From: DTU064 sp045588245
Lineage (GTDB): Bacteria > Bacillota > Clostridia > Oscillospirales > CAG-272
Assembly: GCA_045588245.1 (NCBI GenBank)
Contig: JAZNDW010000025.1
Coordinates: 1-53,173, forward strand
Length of the DNA: 53,173 nucleotides
Direction: 5' to 3'
The notes beneath the pieces are model-generated. The model saw nothing but the letters and a program-made list of their open reading frames with translations. It did no database searches and was not told the DNA's origin. Below are positions 15,514 to 24,034 of this stretch, one piece after another (position 1 is the first letter of the stretch; each line of letters begins with the position of its first letter). The position numbers and the translations under genes are program-made.

Positions 15514-18000
15514 TCAATATGTCTTCTTCTTGAACGTAACAATAGCTGCGCCTGCGATCAGCATGAGCGCGATGATAGCGGTTACTTCAACGAAGCCGGT
15601 CTGAGGGCTGTTGCTTTCAAGATCTTGAAGCACACAACCGGAGCCGAATTCTACGGTGCCGTCATAATTCATAAGCTGTCCGGAAACTGCAACTGTGTCG
15701 CCAACTGCAATCTTATCAGCATCGTCACCCTTAAGGCGGAAGCATACGATAGGCTTATCGTCAGCGCCTTCAATAACGATCGTTACGGTGATGTTCTTGT
15801 AATCTTCGCTGTAGGGAGTGTCAATGGAAACGACCTTACCGGTAAGTGTTGCATTGTAAGGAAGCTTTTCACCTGCCTCCAGTGCATAAGCTGCGTCTAC
15901 GATATCTTTAGGATCGGAGGGAATTTCGGGAACTTCACCCTGTCCTTTGACAACATTATCGAGCGAGCAGCCGGAATCGAACTCGATTGTGCCGTTGTAG
16001 TTCTTAAGTGTGCCTGTTACGGTGATAGTATCGCCGACTGCAAGCTCGGCAGCACCGTCGCCCTTGAGGCGGTAGCACATGATCGGCTTATCTTCACGTC
16101 CGGATACCGAGATCGTTACGGTGATGTTCTTGTAAGATTCGCTGTAGGGCGTGTCGATGGATGTGATCTTACCTGTGAGTGTTGCATTGTAAGGAAGAGA
16201 TGTGCCTGCCTCCAGTGCATAAGCTGCATCTACGATATCTTTAGGATCGGAGGGAGCTTCGGGAGCTGTGCCCTGTCCTTTAACAACATTATCGAGCGAG
16301 CAACCGGAATCGAACTCGATTGTGCCATTGTAGTTCTTAAGTGTACCTGTTACGGTGATAGTGTCACCGACTGTAATCTCGTCAGCACCGTCGCCCTTGA
16401 GGCGGTAGCACATGATCGGCTTATCTTCACGTCCGGATACGGCGATCGTTACGGTGATGTTCTTGTAAGATTCGCTGTAGGCTGTGTTGATGGCTGTGAT
16501 TTCACCTGTGAGTGTTGCGCTATAAGAAAGAGATGCGCCTACCTCAAGTGCATAAGCTGCGTCAACGATGTCCTTAGGATCGATTGTAGAAGATGAACGT
16601 GCAAAGTAGCCGGGAGCCATGTAGAGAGCAGCTTCAAGCTTTACAACAGAATCGATCACGCAACCGGAATTGAACTCGATCGTGCCGCTGTAATTCTTGA
16701 TGATACCTGTTACGGTGATAGTGTCGCCGACTGCAAGCTCAGCAGCGCCGTCGCCCTTGAGGCGGAAGCACATGATGGGCTTGTCTTCACAACCTTCAAC
16801 AACGATCGTTACGGTGATATTATTGTATTCTGTGCTATAGGGAGTATCGATAGTAGTAATAACACCTGTGAGAGTTACACTGTAAGGGAGAGATTCGCCT
16901 TCCGCAAGAGCGTAACCTGCATTAACGATCTCAACAGGATCTTCTGGTGCTACGGGAGCTTCGCCGCCGGTCTTTACAACATTATCAAGGTTGCAAGCCG
17001 CATCGAATTCTATCGTACCGTTATAGTTCTTGAGGATACCGGTAACGGTGATCGTATCACCGATAACGAGATCTGCAGCGCCTTCGCCCTTGAGGCGGTA
17101 GCACATGATGGGACGTTCTGTGTCGCCGTCGCAAACCATTGTGACGGTGATGTTCTGGTAGTCTTCACTCCACGGAGTGTTGATAGCGGAAATAACGCCA
17201 GTCAGTGTCATTTCTTCTGTCATGGCAATGCCGACTTCGAGCTTGTATGCAGCATCGAGAATAGCGGTCTGATCCTTGATCTCAACGTCAACGCCGAGAA
17301 GCTGGCAGCCTGCATCGAACTCGATCGTGCCGTTATAGTTTTTAAGCGTGCCCTCAACGGTGATCTTATCGCCTACAGCGAGGTCTTTCGCTCCATCACC
17401 GGCAAGACGGTAGCACATGATGGGTTTGTCAGCAAGGTCGCCGACCTGAATTGTAACTGTAATGTTCTGGTAATCGTCGCTCCAAGCGGTATCAATGGAA
17501 GTGATCTCACCAAAGAGTCTGTATGTACCTTCCATAGCGATGCCTGCTTCAAGCTTGTATGCAGCTTCAACGATCTCTTCGTAGCTCATGCCTTCATCAA
17601 TAATAATAGCGGCGGGAGTACGGCGGTTAAGAGTAACAGTTTCGGTGTTACCTTCATCGTCCTTGATCGTCGCAGTAAGCGTATACGATACCTCTTCAGG
17701 GTTCTTTTCGTTAATGTCGATGGTTACCATGCCGTCATCACCGGGAACGATCTTAACGTTCTCTTCGGAGGCATCTGTTGTCCATTCAACGGTATATGTC
17801 ACATCACCTACAACGACCTTTCCGATCACTTTGTAGTCTGCAACATAAACTTCGGAACTGTTCTTATACGTGTTGTAAACGTATGCCTTTGCTTCGGAAA
17901 GCGGACTTGACATCTCTTCATCGGGAGTTCCGCTATCGCATGCTGCAAAAGCAGACAAGCAAAGCGCAAGCATAAGAACGCAAGCAATTAATTTTTTCAT
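15514..18000 (-). CDS. Surface protein with six tandem OB-fold repeats and SPQTG sorting signal
   Basis: 828 residues. The signal segment ends in SAFAAC (Cys21), close to a lipobox. After a beta-rich region (about 30-135) come six repeats of about 100 residues, each with a (D/N)AAYxLExG helix, LTGxI-S-DTPYS, NITVTI, a KPIMCYRLKGDGA strand and a VGDTITVTGTLKNYNGTIEF segment. The last matches the OB-fold style of Bacillus YhcR nuclease. Repeats four and five are almost identical. The C-terminus is SPQTG (798-802), a hydrophobic helix and KKKTY, a sortase signal. ATG 18000 has GGAG upstream. The gene follows a nuclease lipoprotein and ABC importer. A role in binding extracellular nucleic acid or carbohydrate at the wall is inferred; no catalytic domain is present. 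Confidence 0.85.
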   Translation of the reverse strand: MKKLIACVLMLALCLSAFAACDSGTPDEEMSSPLSEAKAYVYNTYKNSSEVYVADYKVIGKVVVGDVTYTVEWTTDASEENVKIVPGDDGMVTIDINEKNPEEVSYTLTATIKDDEGNTETVTLNRRTPAAIIIDEGMSYEEIVEAAYKLEAGIAMEGTYRLFGEITSIDTAWSDDYQNITVTIQVGDLADKPIMCYRLAGDGAKDLAVGDKITVEGTLKNYNGTIEFDAGCQLLGVDVEIKDQTAILDAAYKLEVGIAMTEEMTLTGVISAINTPWSEDYQNITVTMVCDGDTERPIMCYRLKGEGAADLVIGDTITVTGILKNYNGTIEFDAACNLDNVVKTGGEAPVAPEDPVEIVNAGYALAEGESLPYSVTLTGVITTIDTPYSTEYNNITVTIVVEGCEDKPIMCFRLKGDGAAELAVGDTITVTGIIKNYSGTIEFNSGCVIDSVVKLEAALYMAPGYFARSSSTIDPKDIVDAAYALEVGASLSYSATLTGEITAINTAYSESYKNITVTIAVSGREDKPIMCYRLKGDGADEITVGDTITVTGTLKNYNGTIEFDSGCSLDNVVKGQGTAPEAPSDPKDIVDAAYALEAGTSLPYNATLTGKITSIDTPYSESYKNITVTISVSGREDKPIMCYRLKGDGAAELAVGDTITVTGTLKNYNGTIEFDSGCSLDNVVKGQGEVPEIPSDPKDIVDAAYALEAGEKLPYNATLTGKVVSIDTPYSEDYKNITVTIVIEGADDKPIVCFRLKGDDADKIAVGDTVAVSGQLMNYDGTVEFGSGCVLQDLESNSPQTGFVEVTAIIALMLIAGAAIVTFKKKTY
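15900..16600 (-). repeat. Near-identical ~310-bp coding repeats (OB-fold units)
   Basis: Units encoding repeats four and five share long identical nucleotide tracts, such as those around 15940-16090 and 16290-16440 covering the VGDTITVTGTLKNYNGTIEF to CSLDNVVKGQG coding region. More distant repeats lie at 15600-15850 and 16640-17560. The high local identity suggests recent unequal recombination or gene conversion. Confidence 0.75.
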
Positions 18001-18015
18001 ATTAATCTCCAATCC

Positions 18016-18155
18016 GCCGCCAACGGCGGCACAAATACATATCGAAATCCTCGGAACCGCACTTGTGCGGCAAAACGGGTCGAGTCCCGTTTTGCGAGGA
18101 TTTTAGGCGTGAAACAGTGCAGTTAGGCACAGTGTAGAGATACTTTCACGCTAAA
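18016..18155 (-). other. Highly structured intercistronic RNA element
   Basis: Three adjacent structures fill the 172-nt spacer. (a) GCCGCC-aac-GGCGGC, 18016-18030. (b) A three-way junction at 18045-18103: outer stem AAATCCTCG/CGAGGATTT (9 bp), inner CCGCAC/GTGCGG and CAAAACGGG/CCCGTTTTG (9 bp). (c) TTTAGGCGTGAAA / TTTCACGCTAAA at 18102-18155 with one bulged G, enclosing GTGC-agttag-GCAC. No known riboswitch, T-box or tRNA consensus was recognised. It may uncouple expression of the surface protein from the upstream genes, act as a processing site or be an inserted element. Confidence 0.7.
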
Positions 18156-18172
18156 CTCCTTATTATAAATAA

Positions 18173-19540
18173 TCAGTTAACTGTAATGTCTTGCGGTGAG
18201 AAGACCTTCACCTGGTATTCACCCGAAAAATAGTCTACGATGCCGCGAACATCAATGGTATTGCCTACATAGGCATCCTGCGTGATCAACGCACCGTTCT
18301 CATCGCGCAGCACAGCTGTGCGTACTTTGACGGTCACACCGTCGACTTCGCACACAAGTGTCATAGCACCGTTCGAAGAACTCTCCTCGTTATTCGTCGT
18401 ACTTGCACTCTTAACGTAAAGATTCTTCATTTCAAGGGAGGAGTTCATCGCAAGCTGCGAATAGTCGAATGTTACGATGCTCTCCTCTGAGGTTTCAGGG
18501 GATTTTACGATGACATCCACCGTTCCGTTCTTAAACGTATCAGCATCTGTCAAAACGTAAGCGGGGTCATGTCCCGTGCTTACAAGTTGGATGTTTTCCG
18601 GATCATCCGGCTTCATAACGCGGTATTTGAGTCCTGATATCTGCCAGGTATCGCCCGTTTCGTAATATTGAACCTTACCAACGATCCGAACCTCATTCCC
18701 GAGCTTCAGGATCTCCAAGCCTTCACCGCCGATGCCGCTGTTACCGTAGTATACGGAAATACCATAATACATATCGGTTTCAGGGTCGTACGATTCAACA
18801 TAAACCGTATCGTTACTGTTTGCAACTATGACACAGTTGAACGCTACAAGAATATTTTTATAGCTTTCGATGTTTGTTCGAAGCTCCTTGAGCGTCAGCT
18901 CAACGGCGGCTCCGTCATAGAAATCCGGATCCTTTTCATCCGAGAAGACTTTCAACTTCAGCGCTCTTGCCTGATCGAGAGCGGACTGACAAACACCGCC
19001 GTAAATATTATTCGCCGTGTTTGAGGCGATGGCAAGACCGTTTTGCAGGATCTCGATATTGAGATTACGATAGTCTTCCATTTCAGCTGTTTTATACCAG
19101 ACCCAAACAAGATAACGGTTGCCCGTTGAATCCGCATTCCACTCAGCTGTATCGGATTCTATAATGATGGATTCAGCATTTTTCAAAGCCGCTTTTGTGT
19201 AATCGGAAGCCGCTTTTCCGTAAGGCTCGATCTTACCTGTTGATTCGGGTGTGTTTATGGCGAGGAACCTTGCCTTGAGCACACCACTCTTCATTTCGGA
19301 GGTTGGAACATTGAAATGCACCGTGTCGCCGTCGATAAAATTCTTAACGGTTACCTCCAATTTTTTCGTGAACGAAGACATATTCAGCTTAACGGTAGCG
19401 GCGTAATCCACCGCTTCGATTATTTCATCGCCGTCAGTCTCGTTCTCATCGCCACCGTTGTCGGAGTCGCATCCGATAACGGTGAGGATAAGCAGTGATA
19501 TTAATGTAATAATTGATAAGACTTTATAAAGTGTCTTCAT
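18173..19540 (-). CDS. Secreted lipoprotein with staphylococcal-nuclease domain and C-terminal OB folds
   Basis: 455 residues. The signal peptide ends in the lipobox VIGC (Cys24). A thermonuclease (SNase) domain spans about 55-205: FIDGDTVHF (Asp ligands), KARFLAINTPEST (Arg and Glu), EPYGKAASDYTKAAL and GNRYLVWVW (the second Arg). It should cleave DNA or RNA outside the membrane. The C-terminal half has two segments of OB-fold character (KLGNEVRIVGKVQYYETGD and YVGNTIDVRGIVDYFSGEY), as in the YhcR nuclease family. The gene starts 18 nt after the solute-binding protein gene with no clear ribosome binding site, so coupling is likely. Neighbour context suggests it feeds products to the ABC importer. 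Confidence 0.88.
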   Translation of the reverse strand: MKTLYKVLSIITLISLLILTVIGCDSDNGGDENETDGDEIIEAVDYAATVKLNMSSFTKKLEVTVKNFIDGDTVHFNVPTSEMKSGVLKARFLAINTPESTGKIEPYGKAASDYTKAALKNAESIIIESDTAEWNADSTGNRYLVWVWYKTAEMEDYRNLNIEILQNGLAIASNTANNIYGGVCQSALDQARALKLKVFSDEKDPDFYDGAAVELTLKELRTNIESYKNILVAFNCVIVANSNDTVYVESYDPETDMYYGISVYYGNSGIGGEGLEILKLGNEVRIVGKVQYYETGDTWQISGLKYRVMKPDDPENIQLVSTGHDPAYVLTDADTFKNGTVDVIVKSPETSEESIVTFDYSQLAMNSSLEMKNLYVKSASTTNNEESSSNGAMTLVCEVDGVTVKVRTAVLRDENGALITQDAYVGNTIDVRGIVDYFSGEYQVKVFSPQDITVN

Positions 19541-19558
19541 AAAGTTTCATAAAACCGA

Positions 19559-20968
19559 TCAGTTTCTGCACTTTGCAAGAGCGTCACTGAACGCCTTGTC
19601 AAGGATAGCATTTACGTCTGTTCCTGCATCAACAAGACAGGTCTGAAGGAGAATTCCAACGGCATCACGAGCGTCAGAGGATCCAACGAATGCGGGAGAC
19701 GTATAGTATGCATCTGCCTGTTCAAGGCACACCTTAGCGGAAAGAGCGGTGATATAATCGCCGCCATCAGCCTTGGAAATGAAGTTAGCGTATGCTTCGT
19801 TTTCAGAAACAGATTCAAGCACAGGAACGTAACCGGAAGCGATGGAGAATTCCGCCTGGAAGTTTACGTTCGTTGTGAGGAACTTCATGAAGAGCCAAGC
19901 TGCGATCGTTTCCTGCGGATTATCGCTTTCAAACAAACAAATGCTCGGTCCCTGAGAGATAACCTTGGGTTCCTCTGCGTTTGCCTGAGGAATAGTTGCG
20001 ATGCCTACTTCGAAGGGATACTCGCCGTTGCTGCCCTTTGTGGGACGCTGATGAGTAGCACCTGCGGAAGAACCGATAGACATATAGCTTCTGGTACCAT
20101 CTTCAGCGGTGAAGAGTTCGGATGTGTATGTGCCGAGGATCTCCTGAGTAGTCAAGTATCCGTTCTTATACCATTCGCGGAATTTTGTTACGAATTGGCG
20201 GTTTTCTTCGTTATCAAAGAGGAAGTGATCGCCTGTTGCGCTGGTATAAGGCGAACCGAGCTGTTCGCACATGGTGATGAACCAGTTAGCTTCGGAGTCA
20301 TATCCGAGCGGGATGCAGTTCGGGTCGATCTCTTTGATCTTCTTGCAAAGAGCTTCAAGCTCGTCCCATGTTGTGGGAACGGAGAGCTTGTTGTCATCGA
20401 AGAAAGTCTTGTTGTAATAAAGAACTTCGGTAGACTTAGAAAGCGGGAGCGTGTAGGTAAGTCCGTCGCCGAACTGTTTGCCTTCATTGTAGTAACCGTC
20501 AATGAAGTCATCCTGCTGTTCCTGTGTAAGACCGAGAACTTCCGTTGTGCCGTCCGCGCGAGTGATCTCGATCGTGCTGTTGATGAGCGAATCAAGAGCG
20601 ACAACGCGTTCTGAGATGTTATAAAGCGCAACGTGGTCAGGATAGCAGTATGCGATATCGGGCTGTTCACCGACTGTCAGCTCAACTGCGATGTTGTCAC
20701 GAACGTCGTCATAGCTGCCGACCTGCTCGTGAACGATTGTGATGTTAGGATACAGAGCATTGAATTCTTCAATGTACAGATCCAGGACCTCGCGGAGGTT
20801 GGAACCCATCGTGTGGTCAAAATAAATGGTGACTTCGCTTCCGTCGTAACCGCCTTCGGGGATCTCGAAGGTGACTTTATCGGCGCCACCGTTGTCGCAT
20901 CCGACAAGCGCCATCATACCGATCAGCATAACGACTGCAAGCAACATTGCAACAATTCTTGTTTTCAT
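19559..20968 (-). CDS. ABC transporter solute-binding lipoprotein (family 1, sugar type)
   Basis: 469 residues. A signal peptide ends in LVGC (Cys24). The mature protein has family 1 extracellular-binding-protein features: VTIYFDHTMG near the start, a lobe with PDIAYCYPDHVALY, the PLSKSTEVLYYNKTFFD hinge and the late AAWLFMKFLTT block. Such proteins capture oligosaccharides, glycerol-3-phosphate or related solutes outside the cell and deliver them to MalFG-type permeases. It is the fourth gene of the importer operon, preceded by a 61-nt gap holding the palindrome CCGAAGCTTCGG (about 21014-21025), which may stabilise its transcript for higher expression. Substrate cannot be assigned; the adjacent nuclease makes sugar-phosphate, nucleoside or nucleotide products worth considering. 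Confidence 0.93.
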   Translation of the reverse strand: MKTRIVAMLLAVVMLIGMMALVGCDNGGADKVTFEIPEGGYDGSEVTIYFDHTMGSNLREVLDLYIEEFNALYPNITIVHEQVGSYDDVRDNIAVELTVGEQPDIAYCYPDHVALYNISERVVALDSLINSTIEITRADGTTEVLGLTQEQQDDFIDGYYNEGKQFGDGLTYTLPLSKSTEVLYYNKTFFDDNKLSVPTTWDELEALCKKIKEIDPNCIPLGYDSEANWFITMCEQLGSPYTSATGDHFLFDNEENRQFVTKFREWYKNGYLTTQEILGTYTSELFTAEDGTRSYMSIGSSAGATHQRPTKGSNGEYPFEVGIATIPQANAEEPKVISQGPSICLFESDNPQETIAAWLFMKFLTTNVNFQAEFSIASGYVPVLESVSENEAYANFISKADGGDYITALSAKVCLEQADAYYTSPAFVGSSDARDAVGILLQTCLVDAGTDVNAILDKAFSDALAKCRN

Positions 20969-21029
20969 AGATTGATTTCCTTTCTATCAATATACGTTGT
21001 TATATGTTAAAGACCGAAGCTTCGGCCGA

Positions 21030-21923
21030 TTAACCTTTGATGCCGCTGCGGCTGACGCCCGACATGATATACTTGCGCAGGAATATGAACACAAGGAACA
21101 GCGGGATCGAAACCATCGTGACCGCTGCCATTTGTACGGGATAGTCAACGCCGTTGTCAGCGTCGGTAAATGCGTTACGCAAGCCGTTCGTGATCAGCTC
21201 ATAACGCTCAAGATCCGTTACGAGATTCGGCCACACATATGAGTTCCACGCACCCATCATTTTCAAAATAGTGATGGAGATCAACGTCGGGAGCGAAAGG
21301 GGGATCATAACCTTCCAAAGATATTTTAGGTCACTCGTTCCATCGACTTTCGCTGCAAGATACAGTTCATTCGGTATCTGCAGGAAGTTCTGACGCAACA
21401 GATAAATGTAAAACACGCTGACCAAAAACGGAACGATAAGTACCGTATACGTATTTTTCCATCCGAAAACGTTGATCGTTTGATAGTTTGTTATCGTGAA
21501 TAGTTCACCGGGGATCATCATCGTTGCCAGAAGCGCGGAGAACATCGTTTCCTTGCCCTTGAACTCAAGTCTTGCAAATGCAAATGCGGAGAGAACCGTA
21601 ATAACGAGGGAAAGCAACGTTGATACGATTCCGACGTATGCGGTATTCTTGAAGAGAACGAGAAGATTTGCTTCTTCAAACGCTCTTGCATAGTTTCCGA
21701 AAACGATCACTCGAGGCCAGAAGGATGAGACTGCCTGACGGTATTCATCGAGCGATTTCAAGGACGAAATGATCATCCAATAAAACGGAAACAAAATGAT
21801 CAGCGCCATGGCGATCAAAAAGAGATAAACGAGTACCTTGACGGCAATCTTACCGATGCGCTGGCGCACCGACACGTTCTGCAGATCTTTTGCCTGCATT
21901 ACTACACTGTCTTTTGTTGACAT
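21030..21923 (-). CDS. Carbohydrate-type ABC transporter permease (MalG-like)
   Basis: 297 residues with six hydrophobic helices. The cytoplasmic EAA loop that contacts the ATPase reads YLAAKVDGTSDLKYLWKVMI followed by PLSLP (about 195-220). The long N-terminal tail and final YIMSGVSRSGIKG are typical of the MalG/UgpE side of CUT1 importers. It starts with a strong AAAGGAGGTG site, 12 nt after the partner permease. With the other permease it forms the membrane channel of the importer. Confidence 0.95.
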   Translation of the reverse strand: MSTKDSVVMQAKDLQNVSVRQRIGKIAVKVLVYLFLIAMALIILFPFYWMIISSLKSLDEYRQAVSSFWPRVIVFGNYARAFEEANLLVLFKNTAYVGIVSTLLSLVITVLSAFAFARLEFKGKETMFSALLATMMIPGELFTITNYQTINVFGWKNTYTVLIVPFLVSVFYIYLLRQNFLQIPNELYLAAKVDGTSDLKYLWKVMIPLSLPTLISITILKMMGAWNSYVWPNLVTDLERYELITNGLRNAFTDADNGVDYPVQMAAVTMVSIPLFLVFIFLRKYIMSGVSRSGIKG

Positions 21924-21935
21924 CAGGCACCTCCT

Positions 21936-22880
21936 TTAATAATGAACCTTCTTTTTGCTTACATACAAATTAATCGATGTGACAATAAGTATGATAACAA
22001 AAAGAATGATCGCTGCGGCGCTTGCAATTCCATAGTCCATACCCGGCAGGGCTTCGTATATATAACCGACGATGGTGTTGAGGCTGTACGGAGCACCGGG
22101 AGGGCCCATATCCTCGCCAAAGATACCGACAATGCTTGAATATTCCTTGAATCCTCCGATAAAGCCCGTTATAACGACATACGCGATCATGGGAGAAAGA
22201 AGCGGAACCGTTATACGCGTGAACACTCTTGTGCGAGATGTTCCGTCAACCTTTGCCGCATCGTAATACTGCTTGTTGACACTTTGAAGTCCGCCGAGCA
22301 AAACGAGTATCTTGAACGGAAGCGCATTCCATACGATGTATATAACGAGAACCGTTATGTTTGCCGCATATGATGAGCCAGCGTTGATCCAATTCACACG
22401 TTCTCCGCCAAACAATTCAATAATCTGATTGACTATACCAGCAGTTATGACGATATCATTATTATTCGTGCCGAGGTTACCGATAATGTTGAACATCGCG
22501 GCAAAAACAAGTCCGATAGCGATGGAGTTTGTTACATAAGGCAGGAAAAATATCGTCTGCAAGGTTTTTTGCAGGAATTTCACGGAATTGAGCGCAACTG
22601 CGATAAGAAGCGCCAACAGTGTTGAGATCGGAACCGTCAGCACACATAAAAGCATTGTGTTACCAAGACTCTTCAAAAAGTCAGGCGCGTTCATAACGTT
22701 AATGAAATTCTCAATACCGAACTGAAATTTATCTCCTCGCAGGATCGCCAGTGCGTTATATCCGTTAGCGAATCCCATTTTTACGGTGTTAATGATAGGC
22801 CAGACGGTAAATACCAAAAGCAACACTATAGCCGGCAACAGGTACAGCCACGCTTTCCATTGTTGTTTACTGTCTACCAT
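21936..22880 (-). CDS. Carbohydrate-type ABC transporter permease (MalF/UgpA-like)
   Basis: 314 residues, six or seven hydrophobic helices. The EAA loop is YDAAKVDGTSRTRVFTRITV followed by PLLSP (about 212-236). It begins one nucleotide after the stop of the ATPase gene, so translation is surely coupled. It is the first permease of the heterodimer. The N-terminus (QQWKAWLYLLPAIVLLLVF) is standard for the UgpA branch. Confidence 0.95.
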   Translation of the reverse strand: MVDSKQQWKAWLYLLPAIVLLLVFTVWPIINTVKMGFANGYNALAILRGDKFQFGIENFINVMNAPDFLKSLGNTMLLCVLTVPISTLLALLIAVALNSVKFLQKTLQTIFFLPYVTNSIAIGLVFAAMFNIIGNLGTNNNDIVITAGIVNQIIELFGGERVNWINAGSSYAANITVLVIYIVWNALPFKILVLLGGLQSVNKQYYDAAKVDGTSRTRVFTRITVPLLSPMIAYVVITGFIGGFKEYSSIVGIFGEDMGPPGAPYSLNTIVGYIYEALPGMDYGIASAAAIILFVIILIVTSINLYVSKKKVHY

Positions 22881-22881
22881 A

Positions 22882-23985
22882 TCATTTCACCTCGTAACGT
22901 ATGCGCTCCTCGGTTTCCCTGTCGAAGAGGAATACCTTATGAGGCTTCAGCGAATAGCTGACTGTTCCCTTTGTAATATCCACTTTGTTGTCCGCATCTA
23001 TAATGGAGCGGATCTGAGCGTTGACAGAGGCGGGGTTTTCCGAAACGACGCTGACGTCGCGTCCCATTACCTCAACGTTTGAAAGCTTGCAATGAAGCGG
23101 TCCGTTCTCATCAAGTTCGAATCCCTCAGGACGTATGCCAACCGTAACCTCACCGTCATCAACGCCGGCAACATCAAGTACTGCATCATCACCGATGTAG
23201 AGCTTGCCGCCCATAACGGTACCGTTGAGCACGTTGATGGGAGGTGTACCCAAAAACTTCGCAACAAAAAGGTTGACCGGATCATCATATACGTTTTGCG
23301 GTTTACCCGTCTGCTGAACAACACCGAGCTTCATAACGACGATCATATCGGAAATGCTCATTGCCTCTTCCTGGTCGTGCGTTACGAACACCGTTGTGAT
23401 TCCCGTCTCCTTCTGAATACGGCGGATCTCCTCGCGAGTTTGAAGTCTCAAACGCGCATCAAGGTTACTGAGCGGCTCATCAAGAAGCAGAACACGGGGC
23501 ATTTTCACAAGCGCACGCGCTATAGCGACGCGCTGCTGCTGACCGCCTGACAGCTCGCTGGGCTTACGATCCATAAGCTCATCGATCTGAACGAGCTTCG
23601 CTGCCTCATAGGCGCGTTTCTGCATTTCATCTTTTGTGAGCTTGTCGGCTCCTTTCAAATTCTGAAGCGGAAACAGAATGTTCTGTTTTACCGTCATGTG
23701 AGGATAAAGTGCGTAGTTTTGGAAAACAAGCCCAATTCCTCTGTTTTCGGTTGACAACTCGGTTACATCATCTTCGCCGAAGTAGATCTTACCGCTTGTG
23801 GGCTTCTGCAGTCCGCTTATCATATAAAGCGTCGTGCTTTTTCCGCAACCTGACGGTCCTAGCAGACCGATAAGCTTTCCATCCGGAATCTCAAAGGTAA
23901 AGTCATTGACAGCAATGACTTCACCGCCGTTTTTTTTGTCGCGGCTCGGGAAGATCTTTGTTAGATTTTCAAGTACTACTTTCAT
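22882..23985 (-). CDS. ABC transporter ATP-binding protein, UgpC/MsmK type
   Basis: 367 residues. Walker A GPSGCGKST (about 40-48), Q-loop FQNYALYPHM, signature LSGGQQQR, Walker B VLLLDEPLSNLD and the switch His in FVTHD are intact. The C-terminal TOBE-type regulatory domain (about 240-367) is that of sugar CUT1 ATPases such as UgpC, MsmK and MalK. In many Firmicutes one such ATPase serves several importers and is encoded apart; here it is inside the importer operon, which suggests a dedicated partner. GGAGAAGG precedes the ATG. The RDD gene lies 49 nt upstream. Confidence 0.95.
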   Translation of the reverse strand: MKVVLENLTKIFPSRDKKNGGEVIAVNDFTFEIPDGKLIGLLGPSGCGKSTTLYMISGLQKPTSGKIYFGEDDVTELSTENRGIGLVFQNYALYPHMTVKQNILFPLQNLKGADKLTKDEMQKRAYEAAKLVQIDELMDRKPSELSGGQQQRVAIARALVKMPRVLLLDEPLSNLDARLRLQTREEIRRIQKETGITTVFVTHDQEEAMSISDMIVVMKLGVVQQTGKPQNVYDDPVNLFVAKFLGTPPINVLNGTVMGGKLYIGDDAVLDVAGVDDGEVTVGIRPEGFELDENGPLHCKLSNVEVMGRDVSVVSENPASVNAQIRSIIDADNKVDITKGTVSYSLKPHKVFLFDRETEERIRYEVK

Positions 23986-24034
23986 AAATACCTTCTCCGT
24001 ATCGATGTATCTTAAAATTTAATTCTTAGCGATT

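Noticed and set aside
15490..16596. Long + strand open frame of 368 codons
   Set aside because: It is antisense to the OB-fold repeats, and its repetitive Cys-rich translation simply mirrors the repeats. It also begins inside the terminator region.
15600..17560. Regular repeats considered as a CRISPR array
   Set aside because: Units are about 300 bp, in frame and coding for OB folds, with no short spacers and no cas genes.
18045..18103. tRNA-like three-way fold
   Set aside because: No T-arm, D-arm or anticodon-loop consensus and only three stems; not a tRNA.
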